NCBI RefSeq assembly: GCF_002943565.1
Contig: NZ_PJCH01000010.1
Span: 62,001 to 126,000 of the forward strand
DNA length: 64,000 nucleotides
From: Hyphococcus luteus
GTDB taxonomy: Bacteria; Pseudomonadota; Alphaproteobacteria; Caulobacterales; Parvularculaceae
Reading direction: 5' to 3'
In this document: piece after piece, positions 7,403 to 14,654 of the stretch
Numbering within the stretch: position 1 is the stretch's first letter
Layout of the letters: every line of letters starts with the position of its first letter
The notes under the pieces: generated by a model
Seen by the model: only the letters and a program-made list of their open reading frames with translations
Database searches by the model: none
What the model was told of the DNA's origin: nothing
Translations under genes and position numbers: made by a program

Positions 7403-9043
7403 ATGTTGACGATCTCAAATCTCGATTACCGCGTTGAGGCGCGCCCCCTGTTCGAGGGCGCGAGCGCCCAGATCTCGTCCGGCTGGAAGGTCGGGCTGGT
7501 GGGACGCAACGGCACGGGCAAATCCACCCTCTTGCGCCTGATCCGCGAGGAGATCGCCGAGCCCCCGGCCGCGAATGCGGCCAATCCAAAATCAGCGCGC
7601 CTTCGCGCGCGGGCGGAGAGCGCCATCCGCATGAGCGGCAGGGCGAGCCTCGGCTGGGTCGCGCAGGAGGTGGCGCCCACGGACGAGACCATCCTCGACG
7701 TGGTGCTCGCCGCCGATCATGAGCGCTGCGCCCTGATGGCGGAGGCCGAGACGGCCGAAGACCCCATGCGCATCGCGGATATCCATACCCGCCTCATCGA
7801 CATCGACGCCTGGTCGGCGGAGGCGCGCGCGGCGGAGGTCCTCAAAGGTCTCGGCTTTTCCGACGCGGATCTTTCCCGCGCGACGCGCGAGTTCTCCGGC
7901 GGCTGGCGGATGCGCGCGGCGCTTGCGGGCGTGCTCTTCGCCGAGCCGGATCTGTTGCTCCTCGACGAGCCCACCAACTATCTCGATCTTGAGGGCGCCT
8001 CCTGGCTCGAGGGCTATATCAAGAAATATCCGTATACGGTGCTCATTGTCTCTCACGACCGCGAGCTCTTGAACCGCTGCGTCACGCATACGATGGCGCT
8101 CGAGCATAAAAAGCTGACGGTCTGCCCCGGCGGCTATGACGCCTGGCTTGAGCTGCGCGCCGCGAAAGTCGCCCAGCTTGAAAGCCAGCGCGCCAAACAG
8201 GACGCGGAGAAGGCGCATCTGCAGGCCTTTGTGGACCGCTTCCGCGCCAAGGCCTCGAAAGCCCGCCAGGCGCAATCGCGCGTCAAGAAACTCGAAAAGA
8301 TGCAGGACGTCACGATCCCGCTCGCCGAGCGCACGACGCCGTTTCATTTCCCCGCGCCGAAAGACCCCTTGTCGCCGCCCATGCTGCATCTCGCCGGCGC
8401 CGATCTCGGCTATGGCGAGGATGCGCTGATCCTCGCCGACGTCGATCTGCGCGTCGATCCGGAAGACCGCATCGCGATTATCGGCGCCAACGGCCAGGGC
8501 AAGACGACGCTGGTGAAATCCATCGCCGGACGGTTGAAGCTGATGGGCGGGGCGTTGACCGCGCCGAATTCCATCCGCATCGGCTATTTTTCTCAGGACC
8601 AGCTCGACGAGTTGAGGCTGGGCGAGTCGGTGCTCGATCATGTGCGCCGCGCGCTCCCGAAGGACATGCCCGTGGGCAAGCAGCGCGCCAGGGCCGCGCA
8701 GATGGGCTTTTCCCATGAGAAGGTCGAAACGAAAGTCGAGAAACTCTCGGGCGGGGAGAAAGTGCGCCTGCTTCTCGGGCTCATGTCCCTCGATGCGCCG
8801 CATATCCTCATCCTCGACGAGCCGACCTCGCATCTCGATATCGACAGCCGCGAGGCGCTGATCTATGCGCTCAACGATTATCCGGGCGCGGTCCTGTTGA
8901 TCACCCACGACGTCTTCCTTGCCGAGGCGACGGCGGAACAGCTCTGGCTGGTGAAAGACGGCGCGGCGAAACCCTATGACGGCGATCTCGAAGACTATCG
9001 CGCCCTGATCACCCAGGCCGACAAGCGCCAGAAAGCGGCTTAG
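7403..9043 (+). CDS. ABC-F family ATPase
   Basis: A 546-residue soluble protein with two complete ATP-binding cassettes and no membrane segments: first Walker A GRNGTGKST at about residues 34-42, signature FSGGWRMRA, Walker B LLLLDEPTNYLD; second Walker A GANGQGKTT, signature LSGGEKVRL, Walker B ILILDEPTSHLD. The charged linker between cassettes (about residues 245-320, rich in Lys/Arg/Gln) is the P-site tRNA interaction motif region of ABC-F proteins, which act on ribosomes. It ends soon after the second cassette, so the DNA-binding C-terminal extension of Uup is absent. Which subgroup (EttA, YheS or Uup-like) is uncertain. Confidence 0.92.
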   Translation: MLTISNLDYRVEARPLFEGASAQISSGWKVGLVGRNGTGKSTLLRLIREEIAEPPAANAANPKSARLRARAESAIRMSGRASLGWVAQEVAPTDETILDVVLAADHERCALMAEAETAEDPMRIADIHTRLIDIDAWSAEARAAEVLKGLGFSDADLSRATREFSGGWRMRAALAGVLFAEPDLLLLDEPTNYLDLEGASWLEGYIKKYPYTVLIVSHDRELLNRCVTHTMALEHKKLTVCPGGYDAWLELRAAKVAQLESQRAKQDAEKAHLQAFVDRFRAKASKARQAQSRVKKLEKMQDVTIPLAERTTPFHFPAPKDPLSPPMLHLAGADLGYGEDALILADVDLRVDPEDRIAIIGANGQGKTTLVKSIAGRLKLMGGALTAPNSIRIGYFSQDQLDELRLGESVLDHVRRALPKDMPVGKQRARAAQMGFSHEKVETKVEKLSGGEKVRLLLGLMSLDAPHILILDEPTSHLDIDSREALIYALNDYPGAVLLITHDVFLAEATAEQLWLVKDGAAKPYDGDLEDYRALITQADKRQKAA

Positions 9044-9063
9044 GCGCGACGCGGCCCGCCCTC

Positions 9064-9153
9064 GATCCTTCGAGACGCAAAATTTCTTCATCCTGAGGAG
9101 GCCGATAGGCCGTCTCGAAGGGCGAAGAAATTTTGCTCCTCAGGATGAAGGCT
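9064..9153. repeat. Dispersed palindromic repeat, copy A
   Basis: About 90 bp reading GATCCTTCGAGACGCAAAA onward to GCTCCTCAGGATGAAGGCT. Its two halves are imperfect inverted repeats (CCTTCGAG..CTCGAAGG, AAATTTCTTC..GAAGAAATTT), so it can fold into a long hairpin. The reverse complement recurs almost base for base at 62000-62092. It lies between two convergent genes, where such elements could also stop transcription. Elements with this CTTCATCCTGAGGA core are common in alphaproteobacterial genomes. Confidence 0.85.
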
Positions 9154-9188
9154 CTTTCCATTCGAAAGCGGGTTGTTTCAAACCACTT

Positions 9189-9238
9189 GTCCTGCGGCCC
9201 AGCCGGACGACTACGCCCATTGGAAATGATAGCCGCCG
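9189..9238 (-). pseudogene. Vestigial copy of the 3' end of the adjacent flavoprotein gene
   Basis: Fifty bases match 9782-9831 (the last codons of the FAD-dependent oxidoreductase) with about five differences. Read on the minus strand it still encodes GGYHFQWA, then a TAG in place of a Trp codon, then SSGWAAG, against GGYNFQWAWSSGWAAG in the intact gene. The copy is in the same orientation as the intact end, 593 bases away, with one gene between. This is the pattern of a tandem duplication or of a cassette inserted at a gene end. Confidence 0.8.
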
Positions 9239-9253
9239 GAAGAGCAGGCTGAT

Positions 9254-9760
9254 CTAATTTTCCGGCCAGACGAATGTCATCGTTTTTCCCAACGGCGCGG
9301 GAAGCCACTCCTGGTTCAGGCGCGACAGGCGCGTGCGAATTTCAGCCGCGGTTTTTTCGTCAAGCGAAACCGTCGCCACGAAAGAACTGGCGCAGGCGGC
9401 GTCGATGACGCCTTGCAGAGTTCCAAGATCGGACGGCGCGCTCCAAAGCTCGGCTTCAAAACATTCCACAATGCGTTCAGCCTGCAGGAGTTCGATGATC
9501 GACGGATCCGGTTCGCATGCGCGTTTGGCGCTGGCGTGACCTGCTTCTTTCGCAAGCGCCTGAATGTCTTCGGGATGCTTGCCTTGCGCGATCATGCCCC
9601 AGAAAGCGTTGTTGAGGTCGAGCGCTTCTTCAACGACCACATGGACGGCGTCATGAGGAAAGAGACCCTTTTTCGGGAAAGTCGTTTCCGCCGTCGAGCC
9701 GTCGTCACGCGTGATATGGATATCGTCATGCTCGGCGAGCTTCGCGATTTCAATGATCAT
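9254..9760 (-). CDS. Hypothetical protein, single gene between direct repeats
   Basis: A 168-residue protein that I do not recognise. It begins MIIEIAKLAEHDDIHI and has a middle helical region rich in Glu and Ala with two cysteines (AKRACEPDP and IVECFEAE), and ends TMTFVWPEN. No signal peptide or membrane segment is seen, so it is probably cytosolic. ATG at 9760 has an AAAGGGGCC ribosome site; extending the frame upstream would run into the flavoprotein gene. It is exactly bracketed by two copies of the flavoprotein 3' end (9189-9238 and 9782-9831), which suggests it arrived as a unit. Confidence 0.75.
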   Translation of the reverse strand: MIIEIAKLAEHDDIHITRDDGSTAETTFPKKGLFPHDAVHVVVEEALDLNNAFWGMIAQGKHPEDIQALAKEAGHASAKRACEPDPSIIELLQAERIVECFEAELWSAPSDLGTLQGVIDAACASSFVATVSLDEKTAAEIRTRLSRLNQEWLPAPLGKTMTFVWPEN

Positions 9761-9770
9761 GATGGCCCCT

Positions 9771-10949
9771 TTACGCCGCCTGTCCCGCGGCCCAGCCGGA
9801 CGACCAGGCCCACTGGAAATTATAGCCGCCGAGCCAGCCGGTGACGTCGACCGCCTCGCCGATGACATATAATCCGGGAACGGATTTTACTTCCATGGTT
9901 TTTGAAGAAAGCGCGCCCGTGTCGACGCCGCCGAGGGTGACCTCCGCCGTGCGCCAGCCTTCCGAGCCCGCCGGCTTGACGCGCCAGTCGGTGACCGCGC
10001 CGGCGAGGGTTTTGAGTTTCGCGTCGCTGTAGTCGCCAAGGCGCGGGCCCGCGCCGGCTCTTTGCGCGATCCAGTCGGCGAGACGTTTGGGCAGGAGCTG
10101 CGCCAGCACGGTCTGCGGCGCCTGCTTGCCGTTTTCCTGGCGTGCGGCTTTGAGCGCCGCGAAGACATTCGTCTCCGGCGCCAGGTCGATAGAAAGTTCG
10201 TCTCCCTCACGCCAGTAAGACGAAATCTGCAAAATGCTCGGGCCCGATAGCCCGCGATGGGTGAAGAGGAGGGCCTCGCGAAACGCCATGCCATTGCAGG
10301 AAACGCACGCCTCTGTGCTGACGCCGGAAAGCGGCGCGGTTTCCTCCAGCACGCCGTCAGTAAAGGTGAGGGGAACGAGCGCCGGGCGCGGTTCGACGAT
10401 ATCAAGGCCGAATTGCCGCGCGATGCGATAGGCGAAATCCGTCGCGCCCATTTTCGGGATCGACTTGCCGCCGGTGGCGATGACGAGCGAGGCGCATGCA
10501 ACGGCGCCGCCGCTGGTCGCCAGGGTAAAGCCGTCCTCGGTTTTTTCCACTGTCTCGACGCTTGTGGACAGCCGCATTTCCACGTCCGCCGCGCGGCAAT
10601 CGTCGGTCAGCATCTCGATAATCGAGCGTGAGCTATCGTCGCAGAAAAGCTGGCCCAGCGCCTTTTCATGCCAGGCGACGCCGCGCTTGTCGACGCGCGC
10701 GATGAAATCCGCCGCCGTAAAGCGCTTCAGGGCCGACTTGCAGAAATGCGGGTTCTGCGAGATGAAATTTTTGGCCCCCGCATGGATATTGGTGAAATTG
10801 CAGCGCCCGCCGCCGGAAATGCGGATCTTCTCGCCGGGTTTCGCCGCATGGTCGATCAGAAGCACGCGCCGCCCGCGCCGGCCCGCCTCGATGGCGGCCA
10901 TCATGCCGGCCGCGCCGGCCCCGATAATGATGACGTCAAACAGTTCCAT
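9771..10949 (-). CDS. NAD(P)/FAD-dependent oxidoreductase, HI0933/BaiN family
   Basis: A 392-residue flavoprotein. The N-terminal dinucleotide fold VIIIGAGAAGMMAAIEAG (residues 6-23) and the family hallmark KIRISGGGRCNFTN (about 41-54) identify the HI0933-like group (also called aminoacetone oxidase family or BaiN). A second fold element VIATGGKSIPKMGATDFAY and the C-terminal FAD contact GGYNFQWAWSSGWAAG are present. The physiological substrate of most members is unknown. Its last 50 bases are duplicated at 9189-9238 beyond the neighbouring hypothetical gene, so the 3' end may have been rebuilt during an insertion. Confidence 0.92.
   Translation of the reverse strand: MELFDVIIIGAGAAGMMAAIEAGRRGRRVLLIDHAAKPGEKIRISGGGRCNFTNIHAGAKNFISQNPHFCKSALKRFTAADFIARVDKRGVAWHEKALGQLFCDDSSRSIIEMLTDDCRAADVEMRLSTSVETVEKTEDGFTLATSGGAVACASLVIATGGKSIPKMGATDFAYRIARQFGLDIVEPRPALVPLTFTDGVLEETAPLSGVSTEACVSCNGMAFREALLFTHRGLSGPSILQISSYWREGDELSIDLAPETNVFAALKAARQENGKQAPQTVLAQLLPKRLADWIAQRAGAGPRLGDYSDAKLKTLAGAVTDWRVKPAGSEGWRTAEVTLGGVDTGALSSKTMEVKSVPGLYVIGEAVDVTGWLGGYNFQWAWSSGWAAGQAA
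9782..9831. repeat. Intact partner of the 50-bp direct repeat
   Basis: This is the functional copy, forming the last codons of the flavoprotein gene. It pairs in direct orientation with 9189-9238 (about 45 of 50 bases identical). The pair frames a 593-base unit that holds one complete gene. Confidence 0.8.
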
Positions 10950-11060
10950 GCCGGGCTTTTATGGGGTTCGGGCCCATAACGATAGAGCGGGGCGACAGGG
11001 GCGGGCGAGAGGGAGAAAACCGGCTTGCCAGAGCCGGGCGGCCCCCGTTAAACATCGCCC

Positions 11061-11318
11061 ATGGCCAAAGCACCGACCAAGACGCCCGCCGACATCGCCG
11101 AGCTTTCCTTCGAAAAAGCCCTCGCGGAGCTCGAAGAGATCGTCGCCAAGCTCGAAAGCGGGCAGGCGGCGCTCGAGGAATCGATCAAGCTTTACGAGCG
11201 CGGCGCCGCCCTGAAAGCCCATTGCGAAACCACGCTGAAATCGGCGCAGGAAAAGATCGAAAAGATCGTGGTCGACGGCGATGGGAAACCCAAAACCGAA
11301 AAAGCCGATTTCGAATAG
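11061..11318 (+). CDS. xseB: Exodeoxyribonuclease VII small subunit
   Basis: An 85-residue, all-helical protein with the XseB signature: [19 protein letters not shown] (residues 16-34), the Leu/Glu pattern of the coiled coil, then [15 protein letters not shown]. Several copies bind one XseA to form exonuclease VII, which degrades single-stranded DNA to oligonucleotides. ATG at 11061 with no strong ribosome site. The large subunit is encoded far away at 50928-52382. In related genomes xseB is usually followed by ispA and dxs; here an SDR and feoBA lie between xseB and dxs. Confidence 0.95.
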   Translation: MAKAPTKTPADIAELSFEKALAELEEIVAKLESGQAALEESIKLYERGAALKAHCETTLKSAQEKIEKIVVDGDGKPKTEKADFE

Positions 11319-11321
11319 GCG

Positions 11322-12143
11322 CTAGTCTTCGCGGCGCAGCTTTTTCAAAATCTTCGCATAGCTTTGCGGGAACAGGCGCTGGATGGCGGAAACGAATTTC
11401 GCGTCCGAGCCGACGATGACGCGGCGTTTTCCTTTCGCGGCGCCGGCGAGAATAAGGTCTGCCGCTTTTTCCGCCGGGGTGATGGCCATCTTGTCGAAAG
11501 CGTCGTCGAACGCCGCCTTGTCTTCGACGCCCTCGGGCAGGGAATCGAGCCCCGCATTGCGCACGATATTGGTGGCGACGCCGCCCGGATGAACCGAGGT
11601 GACGGCGACGCCTTTTTCTTCCAGTTCGATGGCCAGCGTTTCGGAAAAACCGCGCACGGCGAATTTCGATGCGGAATAATGGGTCTGCCCGCGAAAGCCG
11701 ATGAGGCCGAAGAGGCTCGAAATATTGATCACGCCGCCTTTCGTCGCCAGCAATTGCGGCAGGAAGGCTTTGGTCAGGCGCACGACGCCCCAGAAATTAA
11801 CGTTCATCACCTTTTCGAAATTCTCGAGCGAGGTTTCGTTGAAATCGCCAAGCCGCGTCATCCCCGCGACATTGAAAAGATAGTCCGCGTCGCCGAGGCT
11901 TTCTTTCACGCTCGCGGCGTAAGCTTCGACGGCGCCGGCGTCGGAGACGTCGAGCCGGTCGGTGCGGATGGAATTGGACGCAGGCGCGCCGATAAGGCGG
12001 ACGGTTTCCGCCAGGCCTTCCTCATTGACGTCCGACAAGGCGAGCCTTGCGCCCTTGGCCGCGAGAGCGCGCGCCAGGGCGCGGCCGATGCCCGATCCGG
12101 CGCCGGTAATGACGCACAGCTTGCCTGAAAATTTATCGTCCAT
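11322..12143 (-). CDS. Short-chain dehydrogenase/reductase
   Basis: A 273-residue classical SDR. The cofactor motif TGAGSGIG is at about residues 14-21, the NVAG motif near 89, and the catalytic Ser-Tyr-Lys set is seen as INISS followed by YSASK. The Asp after the second strand (LSDVNEEG) suggests a preference for NAD(H), an inference. The enzyme interconverts a hydroxyl and a keto group on an unknown substrate. It is convergent with xseB, with stop codons 3 bases apart, and has its own ATG at 12143. Confidence 0.93.
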   Translation of the reverse strand: MDDKFSGKLCVITGAGSGIGRALARALAAKGARLALSDVNEEGLAETVRLIGAPASNSIRTDRLDVSDAGAVEAYAASVKESLGDADYLFNVAGMTRLGDFNETSLENFEKVMNVNFWGVVRLTKAFLPQLLATKGGVINISSLFGLIGFRGQTHYSASKFAVRGFSETLAIELEEKGVAVTSVHPGGVATNIVRNAGLDSLPEGVEDKAAFDDAFDKMAITPAEKAADLILAGAAKGKRRVIVGSDAKFVSAIQRLFPQSYAKILKKLRRED

Positions 12144-12226
12144 GAGAGAAACGCTCCGCCGCTTGGGAAGAGATCATGGAAACCGCCGGCGTCGCGCGCA
12201 AGCGGGGAGCGCAGCCTAAATCCGGA

Positions 12227-14074
12227 TCACAGGCCTGCGGCGCGGGCGCCCCAGTAAACGATCCCGGCGCCGGCATAGGCGAGGGTGAAGAGATAGAGAA
12301 GCGCGAAGCCCGACCATTTCCAGGAGCCGGTCTCCCGCCGGATCGTCGCCAGCGTCGCGAAACATTGCGGCGCGAAGACATACCAGGCGAGAAAGGCCAG
12401 CGCGGTGGGCAGGCTCCAGGCCGATTGCAGCGTTTCGGAAAGGCCTTGCGCGTTGTCCGGCCCGCCATGGACGGCGTAGACGGTCCCCAGCGCCCCGACC
12501 GCGACTTCGCGGGCGGCCATGCCGGGAACGAGGGCGATGGCGATTTCGAGATTGAAGCCGATGGGCGCGAGCAGGGGTTCGAGAAGCGCGCCGATGCGGC
12601 CTGCGAAGCTTTCGCGCAATGTCGTCGCCGAGGCCGGAAAGGCGGCGAGAAACCAGAGAATGACCGAGGTCGCGAGGATCACCGTGCCGGCGCGTTTTAA
12701 AAAGGCCGAGGCGCGCATCCAAAGGCTGATGAAGAAGTCTTTCGCGTTCGGAACCTTGTAGGTCGGGAGTTCCATGATCAGCGGTTGCGAACGGGCTTTG
12801 GCGATCGTCCGTTTGAAAAGAAACGCGATGAGAACGGCGCTGACGACGCCTGCAATGTAAAGCGCGAAGAGCACGAGCCCTTGCATGTTGAACGGCCCGA
12901 CATTCTCCTTGGGGATGAAGGCGGCGATGATCAGCGTATAGACCGGCAGGCGCGCCGAGCAGGTCATCAAAGGCGCGATCAGGATCGTCGTCAGCCGGTC
13001 GCGGTCGTTCTCAATGACGCGCGAGGCCATGATGCCGGGAATGGCGCAGGCGAAACTCGACAAGAGCGGGATGAAAGCGCGGCCGTTCAGGCCGAAGCGG
13101 TGCATGATCTCGTCCATCAGGAACGCCGCCCGCGCCATATAACCGGACGCTTCGAGCAACAGGATGAAGGTGAACAGGATTACGATCTGCGGCAGGAAGA
13201 CGACGACGCTGCCGACCCCGGCGATCACCCCGTCCACCAGGAGATCATGCAGCCATCCGGCGGGCATATGCGCGCCAACGAAGCCGCCAAGCGCCCCGGC
13301 GCTGGCGTCGAGGAAATCCACCGGACCCGTCGACCAGGTGAAAACCGCCTGGAACATGAAAAAGAGAAGGGCGGCGAGAATGACGGGCCCGAGCAGGGGA
13401 TGCAGCACGAAGCGGTCGATGATGCGCGTCGCCCGGTTGAAAAGCGGCTCATGCTCGATTGCGGCGTCGGCGATGCGCCGCGCCGCGCCCTGATGGGCGC
13501 GGATGTCCTCCGGCGCCGGATACCGTCCGGCGGGGGCGGGTTTAATGTCTGTCAGATGCGCCAGCACGCCGTCGAGCTTTGAAAGCAGGGCTTCGCGACC
13601 GGCCTTGCGCGTTGCATTGGTGGTGACGACCGGAAGCTCGAGTTCTTGCTCAAGCTTGTCGAGATCGATTTCGAAACCGTCGCGCAGGGCGAGGTCGTAC
13701 ATGTTGAGGACGACGATCATCGGCGCGCCGATGGCGCGCAATTGCAGCACCGACTGAAGGTGGGTGCGCAAGTTCGCGGCGTCGACAAGGGCGAGGATCA
13801 GCTCCGGCGCCGCGCCGTCTTTGCCGAGCACGGTTTCGAGCGCGATCTTCTCATCGAGGGAGCGCGGCGACATGCCGTAAAAACCGGGCAGGTCGATGAG
13901 ATCGACGTTGCGGCCGCCCGGCGTTTCGAAACGGCCATGCCGGGTCTCCACCGTGGCGCCCGGATAGTTGGCGACCTTGGCGCGCCCGCCGGTGAGCCCG
14001 TTGAAGAGGGTCGACTTGCCGCAATTCGGGGCGCCGACCAGAGCGATGCGTGTGGCTGCAGCGGCTGCGGTCAT
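12227..14074 (-). CDS. feoB: Ferrous iron transport protein B
   Basis: A 615-residue inner-membrane Fe(II) importer with an N-terminal GTPase. G1 is GAPNCGKST (residues 14-22), G3 is DLPGFYGMS, and G4 is NMYD. The transmembrane part has the conserved gate motifs CAIPGIMAS and PLMTCSARLPVY and about eight hydrophobic helices, ending with a Trp/Tyr-rich helix. It is shorter than enterobacterial FeoB (about 770), as is common in alphaproteobacteria. Its ATG overlaps the feoA stop by 4 bases (ATGA). Control is probably by Fur through the box upstream of feoA. Confidence 0.95.
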   Translation of the reverse strand: MTAAAAATRIALVGAPNCGKSTLFNGLTGGRAKVANYPGATVETRHGRFETPGGRNVDLIDLPGFYGMSPRSLDEKIALETVLGKDGAAPELILALVDAANLRTHLQSVLQLRAIGAPMIVVLNMYDLALRDGFEIDLDKLEQELELPVVTTNATRKAGREALLSKLDGVLAHLTDIKPAPAGRYPAPEDIRAHQGAARRIADAAIEHEPLFNRATRIIDRFVLHPLLGPVILAALLFFMFQAVFTWSTGPVDFLDASAGALGGFVGAHMPAGWLHDLLVDGVIAGVGSVVVFLPQIVILFTFILLLEASGYMARAAFLMDEIMHRFGLNGRAFIPLLSSFACAIPGIMASRVIENDRDRLTTILIAPLMTCSARLPVYTLIIAAFIPKENVGPFNMQGLVLFALYIAGVVSAVLIAFLFKRTIAKARSQPLIMELPTYKVPNAKDFFISLWMRASAFLKRAGTVILATSVILWFLAAFPASATTLRESFAGRIGALLEPLLAPIGFNLEIAIALVPGMAAREVAVGALGTVYAVHGGPDNAQGLSETLQSAWSLPTALAFLAWYVFAPQCFATLATIRRETGSWKWSGFALLYLFTLAYAGAGIVYWGARAAGL

Positions 14075-14304
14075 GGGTCAAGGCTCACGGAAATGGCTTT
14101 CGCTTCGTCGAGCCGCAGGGCGATCAGCGTGCGGTTGAGGCGCACGCAGACCGGCGTGCGGCCTAAAGGGCCGATATGGGCGAGCTCGACCGCGTCGTTT
14201 TCGGCGAAGCCGATTTCACGGAGTTTCGCCTCGATCAGCGGGTCCTCGGCGCTGATCGCCGAAATCCGGCCGGCGGCGCCTTTTTTCATCTCGCTCAGGA
14301 GCAT
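14071..14304 (-). CDS. feoA: Ferrous iron transport protein A
   Basis: A 77-residue SH3-like protein that assists FeoB. The family pattern is visible as LREIGFAENDAVELAHIGPLG in the middle and VRLNRTLIALRLDEAKAI near the end. ATG at 14304 with a GAGGA site upstream. First gene of a feoA-feoB operon that carries a Fur-type box 35 bases upstream of the start. FeoC is not present. A second out-of-frame ATG lies 7 bases upstream of the chosen start and is ignored because its frame does not give FeoA. Confidence 0.93.
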   Translation of the reverse strand: MLLSEMKKGAAGRISAISAEDPLIEAKLREIGFAENDAVELAHIGPLGRTPVCVRLNRTLIALRLDEAKAISVSLDP

Positions 14305-14338
14305 GGGGCATTGTCCTCGGGACTCCTATCTCGCTCTT

Positions 14339-14355
14339 TTGAGAATCATTTTCAA
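14339..14355. promoter_or_regulatory. Fur-type box upstream of feoAB
   Basis: TTGAGAATCATTTTCAA is a near-perfect palindrome around a central C (arms TTGAgAAT and ATTtTCAA) and matches the Fur consensus core (GATAATGATAATCATTATC). It lies just upstream of feoA. A closely similar site is found before bfd at 53717-53733, which supports a shared iron regulator. Confidence 0.8.
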
Positions 14356-14654
14356 TTAGGAAAGGCGGCGCCGGGCTGCGGCGAAACGGCTTCCCGTCTT
14401 CCGAAAAGCCCTGGCTGGCGGCGCGCCCGCTCCCCCGCGGCCCCTCGGCAACATGGGGGTCAATTCTCCGCGGGGGCGCCCTCTTTTCACCTCAAAAAGG
14501 GTGGAGAAATCTTGTCGAAACGTTAGAACTGGCGGTTACTGCGCTGCAGCGCGGGCGCGCGGCGGCTGAGACCGCCGGACGCCCTGATTCGCTTCGCAAA
14601 ACCGGGCCGAAAGGCGCATCACGGCAAGGCCGCACAACAATAAGAGGGACTTCC
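14356..14654. other. Intergenic region between feoA and dxs
   Basis: About 300 bases between the divergent feoA and dxs genes. Apart from the Fur-type box at its left edge, I see only GC-rich sequence with short palindromes (for example GCGCTGCAGCGC near 14541). No gene, RNA or clear promoter is recognised; the dxs promoter must be in here. The dxs ribosome site AGAGGGA lies just before 14655. Confidence 0.5.

Noticed and set aside
7592-9091. 499-residue frame opposite the ABC-F gene
   Set aside because: Antisense of strongly conserved ABC-F motifs; no domain visible.
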